DNA of 64,000 nucleotides, from contig OZ037773.1 of assembly GCA_964035545.1 (NCBI GenBank), positions 8,706,751 through 8,770,750 of the forward strand, written 5' to 3'. The number at the start of each line of letters is the position of its first letter. The first letter of the stretch is position 1. Position numbers and translations under genes: made by a program. Positions 1 through 14,868 of the stretch are shown here, in pieces. The notes below the pieces were generated by a model. The model was not told the origin of the DNA. It saw nothing but the letters and a program-made list of their open reading frames with translations, and did not search any database. Source of the stretch: Bugula neritina. Its lineage: Eukaryota; Bryozoa; Gymnolaemata; Cheilostomatida; Bugulidae.

Positions 1-1157
1 GGCTACCAAACGCATGGCCTCCATGATGGCACAGGCTATAAAAGCTATAACACATATGGGCGCGTTCTCAGCCATCCCAGAAATGGGTATAAGATCTCCC
101 ATGAAACTCTCCAACATACTGAAGGCTACAATAGTAACGATAGAGATGTGGTAAACAAACATGGCGGCTATTCTAAACCAAGTTATCAACCCCATACTGC
201 TTCCCATGACATGACTGGTAAACTGCTTAGAGCTACATATTATAATCAAGGCAAGTATTCTTTGTTTCGTTTGAACATGAGAGATTCGCAATTGTATGGA
301 ATATTCTAGTCCTTTTATATACTAATGTTGAATAGCTGTTACTGAGATGAATTCTTGTACAATAAGTCATTTAATTTAGTAATTAGATATTTATTATAAC
401 TTGTCTATTACTACTTTATGTAATACTTGCAGCTCTAGCAGCTAACAATGGAATCGGAAATGGTAATGACAACGAGGGTCATGGAGAAAATGGGAACATT
501 AATGGCAATAAGAACTACGGATTAGGAAATAATGGAAATGGAAACGGTAACATAAATCTGGGAGATGGTATGAGTGGTAACATGAATGGCAACCTCAATG
601 TTGGCAATGGTTATAATGGTAATGCTAATGGTAATGTGAATCATGGCAAGGGTTATAATGGTAATGCTAATGGTAATGTGAATTATGACAATGGTTATAA
701 TGGTAATGTTAATGGTAATGTGAATTATGGCAATGGTTCTAATGGTAATGCTAATGGTAATGTGAATTATGGCAATGGTTTTAATGGAAATGCTAACGGT
801 AATGTGAATCATGGCAAGGGCTATAATGGTAATGCTAATGGTAATGTGAATTATGGCAATGGCTATAATGGTAATGTTAATGGTAATGTGAATTATGGCA
901 ATGGTTCTAATGGTAATGCTAATGGTAATGTGAATTATGGCAATGGTTTTAATGGAAATGCTAATGGTAATGTGAATCATGGCAAGGGCTATAATGGTAA
1001 TGCTAATGGTAATATGAATTATGGCAATGGTTTTAATGGAAATGGTAACGGCAACGGAAATAAAGGAAACACTGCAAGCGGAAACAATAGTGGTAATGGG
1101 AACAGCGGAAATGGCAAAAATGGAAATGGCAACGGCAACGGAAACTACAAAAAATAA
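1..1157 (+). CDS. Gly/Asn-rich tandem-repeat structural protein (3' part of gene)
   Basis: Partial gene running in from the left edge. Exons are <1-250 and 433-1157, with the stop TAA at 1155-1157. The first exon encodes a Gly/Tyr/His-rich stretch. The second encodes a long Asn/Gly repeat of 14-residue units (42 bp), of the type GYNGNANGNVNYGN with Y/S/F and A/V variants, ending in a Lys-Asn-Gly tail. The exons join in phase 1 (G+CT = Ala) across an intron with a GC donor (CAAG|GCAAGT) and a normal TTGCAG acceptor. Composition resembles extracellular matrix, shell or adhesive proteins, but no known domain is visible and the N-terminus with any signal peptide lies outside the window. The stop codon overlaps an AATAAA at 1153-1158. 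The reverse strand of the repeat is also open (522-1169), but that is a by-product of the repeat. Function is not assigned. Confidence 0.7.
600..1062 (+). repeat. 42-bp coding minisatellite with higher-order order
   Basis: About ten 42-bp units in frame within the Gly/Asn protein. Units fall in a repeating order of four types (Tyr-Ala, Tyr-Val, Ser-Ala, Phe-Ala/His-Lys), so the real period is about 168 bp, present a little over twice. Confidence 0.85.
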
Positions 1158-1719
1158 ATATTTTGACAAGGGGGCTCTATCTGAGATGAATAATTTTAAT
1201 ATTTGTTTATTTACGTTATATACATATTAGTTTGTTACAGTTAGTTATTCTTATTGTATATTAAAAAAATTTAATGTTGTTTTCAAGTTGTTGAATTTTT
1301 GGCATTAAAAGTTCTGTTAAATCTATATCTGTATTTTTTATTCTTTTAATTCTAATAGCAACAAAATGAAAACATTTATGTGTGATATTCACTTAATTTC
1401 TAAGAGCACCTAAAATTCTATTCAAATTTTATTTTGAAAAGCATTATCAATTTAACATATTTTTAAATTTCACCAATGTTAGCAATTGAAATATAAGATT
1501 TGCCTCCCTTGACAAATTTTTAAGCATTGTTTTTAAGCACTTTTCTGATATTTTTTATAAACAAATAAAAATGTGTAATAAATATTATTTGAAATGAAAA
1601 TAAAATAAGAAGATGCAAAGATTTAAAAAAGAAGCAGTTTATAGCAAAATATAATGTTTTCACACTTTTATTATAACAAAAAGGCTTTGATTAGGTGATG
1701 TTAACTAAATAACCAACTC

Positions 1720-1862
1720 ACACTTACCTGGGACAAAAGCATCTGTGATCAAGAAGGGGGATCCCCAGGAAGAGGCCTTATCAGTGCACCTCGGTTTGGT
1801 TGACACCTGCGGTTATCCCAAATGTGGATAACTTGGGAGAACTCAAGACAAGTAGGAGTCTG
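1720..1862 (+). pseudogene. U1 snRNA-like sequence, probably a pseudogene
   Basis: The 5' end reads ACACTTACCTGG, the U1 region that pairs with 5' splice sites. It is followed by a stem-loop I-like segment with GATCAAGAAGG (the U1-70K loop is GAUCAcGAAGG), then CCCAGG..GAGGCcTTATC, a loop II region, CACCTGCGGTTATCCC and AATGTGGATAAC matching stem-loop III. The order and spacing match U1 closely. Two things look broken. Loop II, which binds U1A, reads AGTGCACC instead of AUUGCACU. No Sm site (AAUUUNUGG) or stem-loop IV is visible after stem-loop III. It is therefore most likely a 3'-truncated retrocopy. A divergent functional variant is less likely. Confidence 0.72.
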
Positions 1863-4229
1863 ATAATTATTATATGATGAATAATCATTATCAGTCCTCT
1901 TGTAATTTCTCTTTGCATGCTAATACACTATTAGTCTCAAAGGAGGGAAGTAAGCACCAGCCATCCATTACATGCTGGTTGGAATCACAGGTGAGTGAAT
2001 TGCTCAGTGTTAGCAGTTTATGGATTTTAAATTGTAACTTTTGGCAGCAGGTTGAATTGGTATTAATTTTAAAATAATAACTCAGTTTATTACAGCTTTG
2101 TTGTGTATACAAACCTGTATGCTGATTACCAATGGGTACCACTAGCCAACAATGTGAATAATTTATATGGTATTCCAAATTTACCTCTAATACTGAAACT
2201 CATCAATTCTTTACTCAAAGAGTTTAGTCATGGCTTCAGAACAAGGCTACACAAATTAATAGCTAGCACCACAACTCATTTCTGTTATTCTGAATTCTGC
2301 TTAAGTTGCATACGAGAACCTTGATACATTGAAGGTAATAGCAAACTGTTGAGGCAATGCTAAATATTTCTTGTTATTAAGTAATAACGCTTATAACTTT
2401 TATTCATTTTGATTAGCTGAATGATTTCAACTCTTAATTTTCCTGCCATGCGGTGATTACTTGCTGGTCAAGTAACAAATAAATGCTAATGGTTTGCCAG
2501 AATTATTCTTGCTCCGTTCCTTAAGAAATTGCACCAACCAATCAGAGCTGGTAGCGGCAGCTGTCAAGATGCTGGCATGCAGAGACAATTACTGATGCAT
2601 CATGAGGCAGACGAGCTGTTGAAACATTCTGAGGTTGTGTTGAGTTTAATGTTGCTGCAGTATACTGAGTAATTATGAAGTTGTGTTCTCATTGCAATCA
2701 CTGAGTCAATATTCAATACATGTATTACTAATAATCATTTAACCAGATACATTAGGGATTTGAAGGCTAACTCACTCATTACCACCCTCACATACTTACC
2801 ATGTTTCAATCAAATCATCTGATATGTAACAGAAACAACTTCCAATAACTAATCATCTCAGCTTTAGATAGATCTGTTATAAGCTAGCAGCAAATAAGTT
2901 GATTGATGATGATTGTAGCAAAAAATTTACTAAAAATTGTGCCATCTGTGTTTAGAGGCACATGCAGCGTTTATATTGTTGCAAATACTTTAGCCAATAT
3001 TGCAAACTATAAAAAGAAATGCGAAAAGTGCACATCTTTATTATCAAAGCCACTATTAGGTGTTCGAAAAAGCCTTTCAACTACAGCAAAAGTATCAAAA
3101 GTAAAGTGTACGTGAAGCAACAATTTATTATTTTCCCACCAAATGCTAAATATTACAAAAAAACAATTGCTAACTGTATTAAGAAAAGTCTAATGATGTT
3201 TCCAGAAATCATGAATATTGTTGAAGTGGCTGAACCAGCTCTTTCCTGCGTATTGAGGTCGGCCAGTGGGTCTGTAAAAGAGGGCACAACTCTCACAATA
3301 TCATGTGGTTTGCAAAGGGGTAAATAAAGCTTGTAGATGATCCATAAATGAGTGTGACAAAACTATAACACTGCAGGCTATCATAAGGATGAGCAAGTAA
3401 GAGTTGCCTCCTCAATGCAAAGTTTTTAAAATATGAAAAGCTTGAATTGCTTTCTAAGAACTGGGGCTATAAGCAAAAGGAGACAATGTTTATCTTAACC
3501 TGTTTGTTAAGCTAAAAAAATCCCAAAACTTGACAGTTTGGTTTCAGTCTTAGTAATCTTCCCTACAAACCATGTTAAATTATGTTCACAACAAGGTTTT
3601 TAAAGCGATGCTTTTTTTCAACTCATGAAATCAACACAGACCCATAAAGTAAGAAAATATGTTTGGTAACTCAAACTGTGTAATGTTAGTATGAAATTAT
3701 TTATTGGTGTCACAAGTATTAGTCTAAGACTGAGTTTCACTCACCGCCAGTTCACCGGTCTCCCAGTAGGCCTGCAAAAACAAATAGTTGTTAGGTAAAT
3801 GATAGCTAATACCTACATAATATTTCTCTACCAACTTTGCTACACCTGTAAATATTATATTACAATTCATAAAAGCCTAACCACACAGTATTTTAATGTA
3901 TAAAACATCTGCATGAGTAAATTTTAAGCTTAAAGGATTGCTCTATCTTGTCTAATAAATGGCCATTTAGGTCAAACACACATAATATTGTGTTTTTCTA
4001 AGCATGCATTGACAAAAAGCATTTGACCAAAGGTAGAAAAAGTTAGTTGAAGTTGAGGGTGTAAATGTCAGTCACGTGCAAATGTCAGTCATGTGCACGT
4101 TACTGCACGTTCACATGCCTTAAGACGTACTGATGGTTACTGGAAGAGGCCTGTGAAGATTAAAATAACTGAGGTACAATGCTTATATATCTCAGACCTG
4201 GTTTTGTCTAAAATACCACCAGGATAATA

Positions 4230-4350
4230 TGCTGGTGGTATCTTTTATATTATTATATAATATATATTATAATATAACGTATATTATAATATATTATAGC
4301 ATATTATATATTATTATTATATATTATAATATATTATAACATCATTATGT
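4230..4350. repeat. AT-rich palindromic tract
   Basis: Degenerate TATTATATAATATA repeats, self-complementary and able to form hairpins. It lies about 300 bp upstream of the RIIa-domain gene. Confidence 0.8.
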
Positions 4351-4656
4351 GCAATTGAGATGTTTGGGACCATTGAGACTGTAAGCACACAGGCAATACA
4401 GGTATACCAAAATAAAAATCCAACATAAAGCTTTCAAAACAACTTGAAAAAATTATTTAAATTTGACTCCTTGAAATGTTGGTCGCAGCAATACTTGGCA
4501 AACAAAATCTGTATTGTTATATAGGAGTTATTTCCTTTCTTCTTACACACTTCAGTTCGTATATACGTCTTATAACCGTTTATTTCGTAATTATCGTATT
4601 GTTTAGAAACGATCACATAAGAGGCGAGGTTGCTCTGTCACTATAATTTAAACAAC

Positions 4657-5884
4657 ATGTCTGACACAGCAAGTACAGGTGAAAAACAGCCTCACTCGAG
4701 TACATCAGAAATTTTGAAGATTGCAAAAGATTTTTCGTTTGATCAAAAAATAAGTGTCGTTCAAAGTATTTTAGCTTCAATTCCTAGAGAACGTCAAGCA
4801 CCATGGAATGATCAAACAGCTAAGAGAAATTCAAATTTTGCTTCTAAACAAATAACTCAAACTGGGGTTACACCTACTGTTGAAGCTGAGAATACCTTAT
4901 TGAATTCCCGACTAGAAAAAGAGATTTCACGTGATGGTACTACAGCTAATGAATCTTTTAATGAACAACTTGATAAACAACAAGTAACTGAGAGATACTC
5001 GCTTGTTGGAGAATCTATCAGCGCATGCCTTCAAACTCAGCAACCTCCACTGGTTGATCCTTACGAAAAATCTATGAAGTATTATGAAAAGCATATGATA
5101 TTGAACAACTTTCAGGTAAATTACTAATAAAATAATATTTTTAGTAATTTTCATTTAGTAAAATAAAATGGCTAAATTAAATTTTAAATTTGCGTATTAT
5201 TACTTTCTTGCCTTCAAGTTCAATTTAAACATTCTATTACTATTATATTATGCAAAAACCTGTATACCCGGTTGATTCTATAGTGTAGGTTTCATAAACA
5301 AATTATTCTTTTTTTTTATTAAACTAAAAGCATTTACTTTTATTGACTAGGGTTTCTAGATTTCTACTCAATAATTATGCTTCAGTCATACAAGTCGTTT
5401 GTGATATTCCATAACCTTTGTTGCATACAACGGAAACTTTCCATTCAAGCCAAATTGTTTGTAGCATATGACTGCTAAATTGGCTCTACGAAGACCTGAA
5501 GATGCTTTGCAATTCATGATTGATTGGTGCAAGCAGATGCAAATACGACAAGCTGATCAGCAGCTGAAGTCAAAGGCTCTTTATGAAGACAATAAAATAG
5601 ATGTGTATGATGAAGATGGTGGCGAAACAGAGCAAATTAGCAAGAATGCGATTCCATCAGGAGTAAAGAGTGAGACTGAGTCCGGATTAAAGAGTGAGAC
5701 TCAATCAGTAACAAAAAGTGAGACTGAGGTAGTAGTGACTACTAGTAAAGATAAAGATGACTCAGGGTTGGGCGGAGCTATGTCGAGCATGCTCAGTGAT
5801 AAACACACAAGTCAAGAGACATGGAGCGATAAGAAGTCACAAAACACTTCCACAAGTGAGAGCAACTCCTTATCAACTTCCTAA
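4657..5884 (+). CDS. RIIa/DPY30-fold docking-domain protein
   Basis: Two exons, 4657-5115 and 5465-5884, joined in phase 0 (CAG|GTAAAT donor, TTTGTAG|CAT acceptor), give 292 residues. The start is the first in-frame ATG. An open frame continues a few codons upstream but has no ATG. The first 130 residues are Ser/Thr/Gln-rich and look disordered. Across the splice junction the protein reads YEKHMILNNFQ-HMTAKLAL-RRPEDALQFMIDWC, the helix-turn-helix pattern of the RIIa/DPY30 dimerisation-docking fold (hydrophobic helix, then RPEDxxxF helix) used by PKA regulatory subunits and ciliary or sperm proteins. The tail is acidic and Ser/Thr-rich, with a three-fold KSETE-like repeat. The domain was only visible after joining the exons. 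The likely role is AKAP or ciliary scaffold binding; the exact orthologue is not known. Confidence 0.72.
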
Positions 5885-6316
5885 AGTCAAACCATCATCC
5901 TTCAACAGTTAAGAAAGTATATAAAAAAGATGGCCGAGTAGCCATAGTACAATGTATAAGTATGATATTTTTGTTTTATATAATCATTCATTTTATTTTT
6001 TAAATATATAAAATTCACACTGTGGCAGTTACTGTGTTCAACAAATATATCTATAGCAAAGCCACAAGCAAAGGTCTGTTTGGCAATAATCTTCTCTTTC
6101 ATTTGTCTGCACTTGAGTGCATTGATTAGAAATATATTTACAATTGATAATATTTACAGTATAAAAACCGAATGTGTAAGTTACTAGCACCTTCCTAGAA
6201 ACGTAATGCAAGAAGAAATCATTTGTGTATAAAAACAATCTCATGATTTTCAAGTACACCACAAGATCCGTGTTCTCCGAGACTTCCTTCTGCACCAGTG
6301 TAAGGTACTAGAGAAG
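5885..6316. other. Convergent intergenic spacer
   Basis: 432 bp between the stops of the RIIa-domain gene (+) and GTF2E2 (-). A reverse-strand AATAAA (plus TTTATT at 5992-5997) lies about 320 bp past the GTF2E2 stop, so the two 3' UTRs are close together or overlap. Confidence 0.6.
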
Positions 6317-8582
6317 TTACTTCTTATCATTGTAGTCTTCCAGCACGTCGCCCAAGTGATCATTAAGCTTTTTGAAGTTCTTTCCTTTTCTGTTATTGCC
6401 GCCTCGTCTCTTTGGTAAAGCCTAAACAGAAAGTTATGCTAAATTGAGTGCAAATATCTAAAAGAATTAAAATACTTCTAGCCTAGCTTTTACTATATAG
6501 TCTTTCTATCATCTCTTTAAAATACATCATCAAGTATACAAATATTTTTCGTAAAAATAGTAATACAGGGCTAAAAAATAAAGTGAGTGAATAATTATAA
6601 TACAAGTTATATTCTATGAACATTGTATGAAATCAACAATAAAATGAAGAAGAAGGAGAAATAAACTTTCAAGTTACTTCAACTAATAGAGACAAACAGC
6701 TACTACATCACTCAGGTGTAGCAAACTTACAATACGTTTCAGACCAACATGTTCCATTGAGGCAATGCCCTGTTTCTGCAGGTAGTCTTCTATGGTTTTA
6801 TCATCTATTCCGTCGACTGCCACAGCACGCCAGTGCTTTACAAATGCTGCATGTGAATATAATGATATAACAGAATAATATAGTAATATAACAGAATAAT
6901 ATTGTAATATAATACAATAATATAGTAATATAATACAATAATATAGTAATATAATACAATGATACAGTAATATAACACAATAATATAGTGATATAACACT
7001 ATAATATAGTAATATAATACAATAATATAGTATTACAACACTATAATATAGTAATGTGACAATATAGAACAAGCATGGATAAAATGTGTACTATAAATAG
7101 CTTCTAGTAGCATAAGGAAATGCAGCAGTTATTATATTATGATGGGGGGATACTTACCCTCCTCCACCTTATACTCGGCATCAGGGCTCACATCCTTGAA
7201 GTACAAAACACGCTTTTTATCAGCTCTCTGCAGCACAGTGATCTTACCCATATCCCGCAGTTTCTGGAGACGGGAAAGTAAAATACACAGTACATCGGAT
7301 TCCAGCATCATCATTCATACATAGAATAAACTGTACTGATTTTAGAATAGTCTTGGTATTGTTGATGAACGAAGTATGTCATCCAAATGTGCCAAAGAGC
7401 TATATCAGAATGAGCAATGATTAAGGCATACCACAATGACCACCAATGACTATATTAGGGTTATGTAAGTACTATCAGAGTGAGTAGGTATTATCAGAGT
7501 GAGTAGGTACGATATCAGAGTGAGTAAGTACGATATATCAGAGTGAGTAGGTACTATATCAGAGTGAGTAAGTACGATATATCAGAGTGAGTAGGTACTA
7601 TATCAGAGTGAGTAGGTACTATATCAGAGTGAGTAAGTACGATATATCAGAGTGAGTAGGTACTATATCAGAGTGAGTAGGTACTATATCAGAGTGAGTA
7701 GATACTATATCAGAGTGAGCAGGTACGATATATCAGAGTGAGTACGGAGAACTAAACAAGACAAGCACCTCTATATGGCGCTTAGCGTCTGGTAACGCCT
7801 CCTCTACTTGGTCCTCATAAATTCCCCCCAAACCTCTCCGGTCATTTTTCTTGAGATAAATTAACAGCTCTTTACGATTGGATATCGGCAACGCTGGTTT
7901 AAACTGGAACTTGTCACCGTCCACAACTAGCACCTTCCCATTGTTCATCAACGCTTCCTCCGCCAACCAAGTGCGATGTTTAGTAGACAGGTCTAACATC
8001 TTAGCCTCATCTAGCAGTTCGTTTAAAGACAATGGGTAGTTGTCTCCCCTGTGGTGTCGTTTCTTGAGATACTCTATAACCTTGTGTAGTATAGAGAACT
8101 TGTGTGAGGAAGTGGGTACTGCTGTTTTGTAATCTATCGGGGCACTGGTTGAAGTAGAGGGTGTCGACCAATTAGGTTTGGCTTTATCTAAATATAAAAG
8201 TTTATCATTGTGCTGCAATAAAATTTGAAACCTGTTAATTGAAATACTAGAAAAAATTCAGTGTAAATAAAACCTGCAAATCTTGTTAAACATACTTGAT
8301 GCTATCGCGTGATTGTGCTAAACTAGTGAAAGAAAGAAGGTGAATAAGTTTAAACAAATTGTTTGTTGAATGATTCTTGAAATTCATTGATGAGTGTAGG
8401 ACCAGTATTCTGAATAAAGTATACTAACTGATGCAAACCACTCAAACATCAAAAGTTTATTTACTTATTGGTTTGGATTTGTTCAGCAGGGAATCATCTT
8501 TTCTTGGTTTTTTCTCAACTGTTGGCTGGGCAAGAGCTCGTTTTCTAAAAGCCTCCCTCTCTTTCAACAAGGCAGCATCCAT
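6317..8582 (-). CDS. GTF2E2: Transcription initiation factor IIE subunit beta
   Basis: Six exons on the minus strand: 8465-8582, 8296-8317, 7769-8231, 7158-7263, 6731-6846 and 6317-6421. They total 930 nt and give 309 residues (human about 291). The N-terminus MDAALLKEREAFRKRAL matches the conserved TFIIE-beta start. Residues about 90-160 form the first winged helix (SHKFSILHKVIEYLKKRHHR) and about 161-232 the second (RRGLGGIYEDQVEEALPDA). The conserved IEDYLQKQGI helix and a basic C-terminal tail ending LGDVLEDYND follow. TFIIE beta binds TFIIE alpha, double-stranded DNA and TFIIH in the pre-initiation complex. Exon 2 is an inferred 22-nt micro-exon: without it, exons 1 and 3 cannot be joined in frame. 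Introns carry two arrays close to splice sites. YIPF4 diverges from its upstream side. Confidence 0.93.
6857..7060. repeat. Intronic AT-rich minisatellite
   Basis: About ten copies of a roughly 20-bp unit (ATATAATACAATAATATAGT). It starts only about 10 bp upstream of the acceptor of GTF2E2 exon 5 and so occupies its polypyrimidine/branch-point region. Confidence 0.9.
7469..7743. repeat. GAGTGAGTA-type intronic minisatellite
   Basis: About 12 units of 21-24 bp, alternating GTGAGTAGGTACTATATCA and GTGAGTAAGTACGATATATC. It begins about 25 bp after the GTF2E2 exon 3 donor. On the plus strand, antisense to the gene, each unit carries a GTGAGT motif. Confidence 0.9.
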
Positions 8583-9904
8583 CTACAAGATGGCAAAAGC
8601 AGCATATGATTATGACAGTGTCACTGACTCATTCCATTTATGAGATACTTGGTTTCTATCATGTGTCAGTTTCATTTTATATATCTATATTTATTATATT
8701 TTGTATATTTTTTATATCCGTAACAGTTAGACTTAGTGATATAAAAGTTAATAACTAATTTTGATAATCAATAGAATTATTTATACTTATAAAGATAATT
8801 ATTACTATTGATGACAAAAATAGCCACATTAATGGCCACAATAACTTGGCTTAAAGTTAATCTTAATCTAATTCTCATTACCTAGTTATTGTTCAATTTT
8901 ATCTCACCAGAGACATTACAATACTGACATTAGTAATTATTTTTGAGCTTTTCTGAGTACTAACTAATCTTAATTTTAAAGTTATTTTTAATCTACAGTT
9001 CCTTATTAGTTATTACTTACCTAAAGTTAAACTTAAAAACTTATACTGTTACACAATTTCAATATGAATATGACTGCATCATTATTATAATCAGTATTAC
9101 GTTTATAATATCATTAATACTATTAAAATGCAATTTTATGAACCTGAACAACTCTTACTCTTAGTCTTACTCTTAGCTACTTAAAGTTACAGGTAGTCAC
9201 TCACTCACTCACTCTCAGACAGTCTGGGATTAAGTCGCAGTCTAATAGCAATATCAAGAGTCACACTTCCAGTTAGTGTGAGTGTCACTGCCACACTCTC
9301 ACTCCGGAGTCTGACTCACAGTCACTGTGACAGTAAAACTGAAAGTGAATGTGACATCAAACTCAGAAACTCAAACTGAAACTTTATCAGTTTATGTATA
9401 ATTCATTAATTGGATTTTTTAAAATGGTAATCACTCACTTAATGGTTTCCCGCACAGTAAATAAAAGAAAGTCAGCTGAGAATATGAGTTTGTATACTTA
9501 TACTTATAGCTATATATGATATAATGATATTGATGCTATAATTTAGTAATACTAAATACTGAAGTACTAACAATTAAAGGGTACACCAATATTAAAGGGA
9601 AGTTCAAACTTGGAAAACCAATTTTTATAAGTTGACCTTGACAAATAGCAACTACAATATTGCCTTCTTTAGTAGTTTGAGTCTTCAGATTTTGCGTTAT
9701 CTTTGAACGGCTGAAAGGTTCCCCATCAATAATTTGTCTATGTAAGGTTCTAAGGCTATAACACCCATAAGAGAGTTGCTGAGCGACTTTCGCTAAGTTT
9801 TGACACGGTGGTGAAATTTTCAACTAAATTTGAGTTCAGACCCATTCCATGATCTTAATTCTTAATACTAAAAGCCAACATTTGTTTACGAAAATTTATG
9901 GATA
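8583..9904. other. Divergent promoter region between GTF2E2 and YIPF4
   Basis: 1.3 kb between two divergent start codons, so it probably carries both promoters. About 8850-9060 is made of scrambled TTAGT/AACTTAAAG words. About 9180-9380 is rich in CACTC, GTGAG and GTCACTG words, many self-complementary. No TATA box was recognised. A 95-codon minus-strand frame at 9536-9823 has no known domain and was not called. Confidence 0.5.
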
Positions 9905-13024
<3,120 letters not shown>

Positions 13025-14868
13025 ATTTTTCTGATTTTTTATTTATTGGCCTCCGAACAATTTAATTTAATATGTTTTGCTCTGAATGTGTGAGTCATAA
13101 CTCTCCCACTATTTCCTGGAGACTACAACCACTGATTAAACTGCATTCGAGATTACTATAAACTCTTTATACTAAGATACAGCTGTGGCCAAGAGTTAAG
13201 TGGCAGAGTTACCTACAACCTGTACAGTTAGTATAGCTGTGTATATAAGCCCCCACCCGAAGTTTTAGTATAGCTAAATATCCTGTATCTCAAGCTAAAT
13301 GATTATTCAAAGCTGATATATTTTTAATAACGGTTATTACGTCAGCATGCACTTACAGACATGTAATATATCTGTGCTTCAGCCTAGCTTTTCTCTCTCA
13401 AATTGTGTTGGTTTCAGGAGTGTTATACATCTTTTTAATTCTATAAGCAGAGTTATTGTACATATTTACCTTTACCACGGTACAAATATAATAAACATGT
13501 TTACAAATCTTAAATCAAATTATCTAATTTTATTTTGGGGCTTTACAATTTTACTCCCAACAGTTGTTTTACTGAGCAGCCATAACTGTATCTTTGACAG
13601 GTTATCTATGCTTGCTGCTTGCAGCAATGTTTACTAATTTCCAGACGTGCATAGTCATCACATTGGCCTGTTGAGTGTTTTCTGTTTGTAACTATGGTAA
13701 CATACTACATATACAATAAATCCGTCTAATCTTTACATATTTCCCCTGCGGAGTACATATTTGTATAACAATCAATTCTTGCTAATGTGAATGTTAGTTT
13801 AGATATGCTAGTCCATTTCACTCTCTCCTCATCACTGTTCCACATAATGACCTGCTCCACCCTGTTTTCTCAGGAAGTATACTATAATTAGTGCCTTTTC
13901 ACAGATGAGCAGGGCACATGCTTTTTCACATCACCAGGTGCTACAGACATGTCAGATATGTTATGTAATCATGTGGTAGGCATGGCAGGCTGAAAGTGTG
14001 CATAAAGTGCAAATAAGAATATATTATTATATTAAGGTTCTGTAAATTTATATATGTAGCATATTAGAAAAAACTTTGTTGTTCATTGCGGATGCAGTTA
14101 AAAAGTTCTTACATTTAAAATGCTCTAAAAAGATAGTCCTCTTTAACTTGCAATATCGAGCCAGTGCTAAAGATTTCATGTCTCTTTAAAGATTTGATTG
14201 ATAAATGCAAAGATGAATGCTGAAGGTTTAATATGTTTTAACCTATAATAATTAAAATATGAGTCAAATTAACCGATTCACCACCACCTCCGTGACAGCA
14301 AAATCTAAAATTAAAGCAAATGTTGCAGTAGTTTGTAATGTTAGCAGCATAGTAGTTGAAAATGGCTGTAGCGTTAGAAGAGTAGCTGATAAACATGCAG
14401 GTGGTGTTTCTCTCTGCAATTTATAGCAGGTAAAATCAGATGTAGCTGGTATATTGTTTATGGCAAGACATAGAATAGGCTGATACACCCAAATGTAGCA
14501 AGAAAGTTAGTGCCCCTGCAAGATGCACTCCAAACACATGTCTTGCTGTCTCGTATGCATTCCAGGATGAAGTTTGCAAAAAATTGAACACTATCGATAG
14601 AATTTAATCACCTCCCTTGAAGTTTAGATGTATTATGTGGATACCTGGGCTAAATCGAGATACTTGCTGATAAAGACAGCGGCTGCACTTTCCCATTAGC
14701 CTACAGATCTCAACACTAACATATTCTGTAAGTGAAACATAACAGCAACTTTCAGATACCTGTGGTCCCCAGTCTATTGGTTAGCTAGTAAGTTTTTTGG
14801 TTTCATTCCAAGTATATAAAGTTGAGAGAAGTTGGTGAGAACTCAGATTCCTCGCTGACTCTGTCATC
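13025..14868. other. Intergenic region
   Basis: YIPF4 3' UTR followed by AT-rich DNA with no recognisable gene or repeat. Its last about 100 bp contain the promoter of the next gene. Confidence 0.5.
14776..14821 (+). promoter_or_regulatory. Core promoter of the RPTGRP gene: inverted CCAAT plus TATA box
   Basis: TATATAAAG at 14813-14821, with an ATTGG (inverted CCAAT) at 14776-14780. The ATG at 14869 is 48 bp after the TATA box, which leaves a 5' UTR of about 20-30 bp. A focused TATA promoter suits a highly or inducibly expressed secreted product. Confidence 0.65.

Larger units (their letters stand above)
1158..4656. other. Intergenic region, no supported gene
   Basis: AT-rich DNA. It holds candidate poly(A) signals for the upstream gene (AATAAA at 1564-1569 and 1577-1582), the U1-like copy at 1720-1862, and a palindromic AT tract at about 4230-4350. 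Around 4070-4115 there is a cluster of CACGTG/CATGTG-type sites some 550 bp upstream of the next gene. Short open frames near 2903-3327 have no recognisable domain and are not annotated. Confidence 0.6.

Noticed and set aside
522-1169. 215-codon minus-strand frame over the Gly/Asn repeat
   Set aside because: It is the exact reverse of the coding repeat. The plus strand has the splice-compatible upstream exon and the stop.
2903-3327. Two overlapping small frames (70 and 102 codons)
   Set aside because: They have no domain, no splice partners and no start context that stands out. Left as unassigned intergenic sequence.
9536-9823. 95-codon minus-strand frame
   Set aside because: It lies between divergent promoters with no recognisable family and no supporting neighbours.
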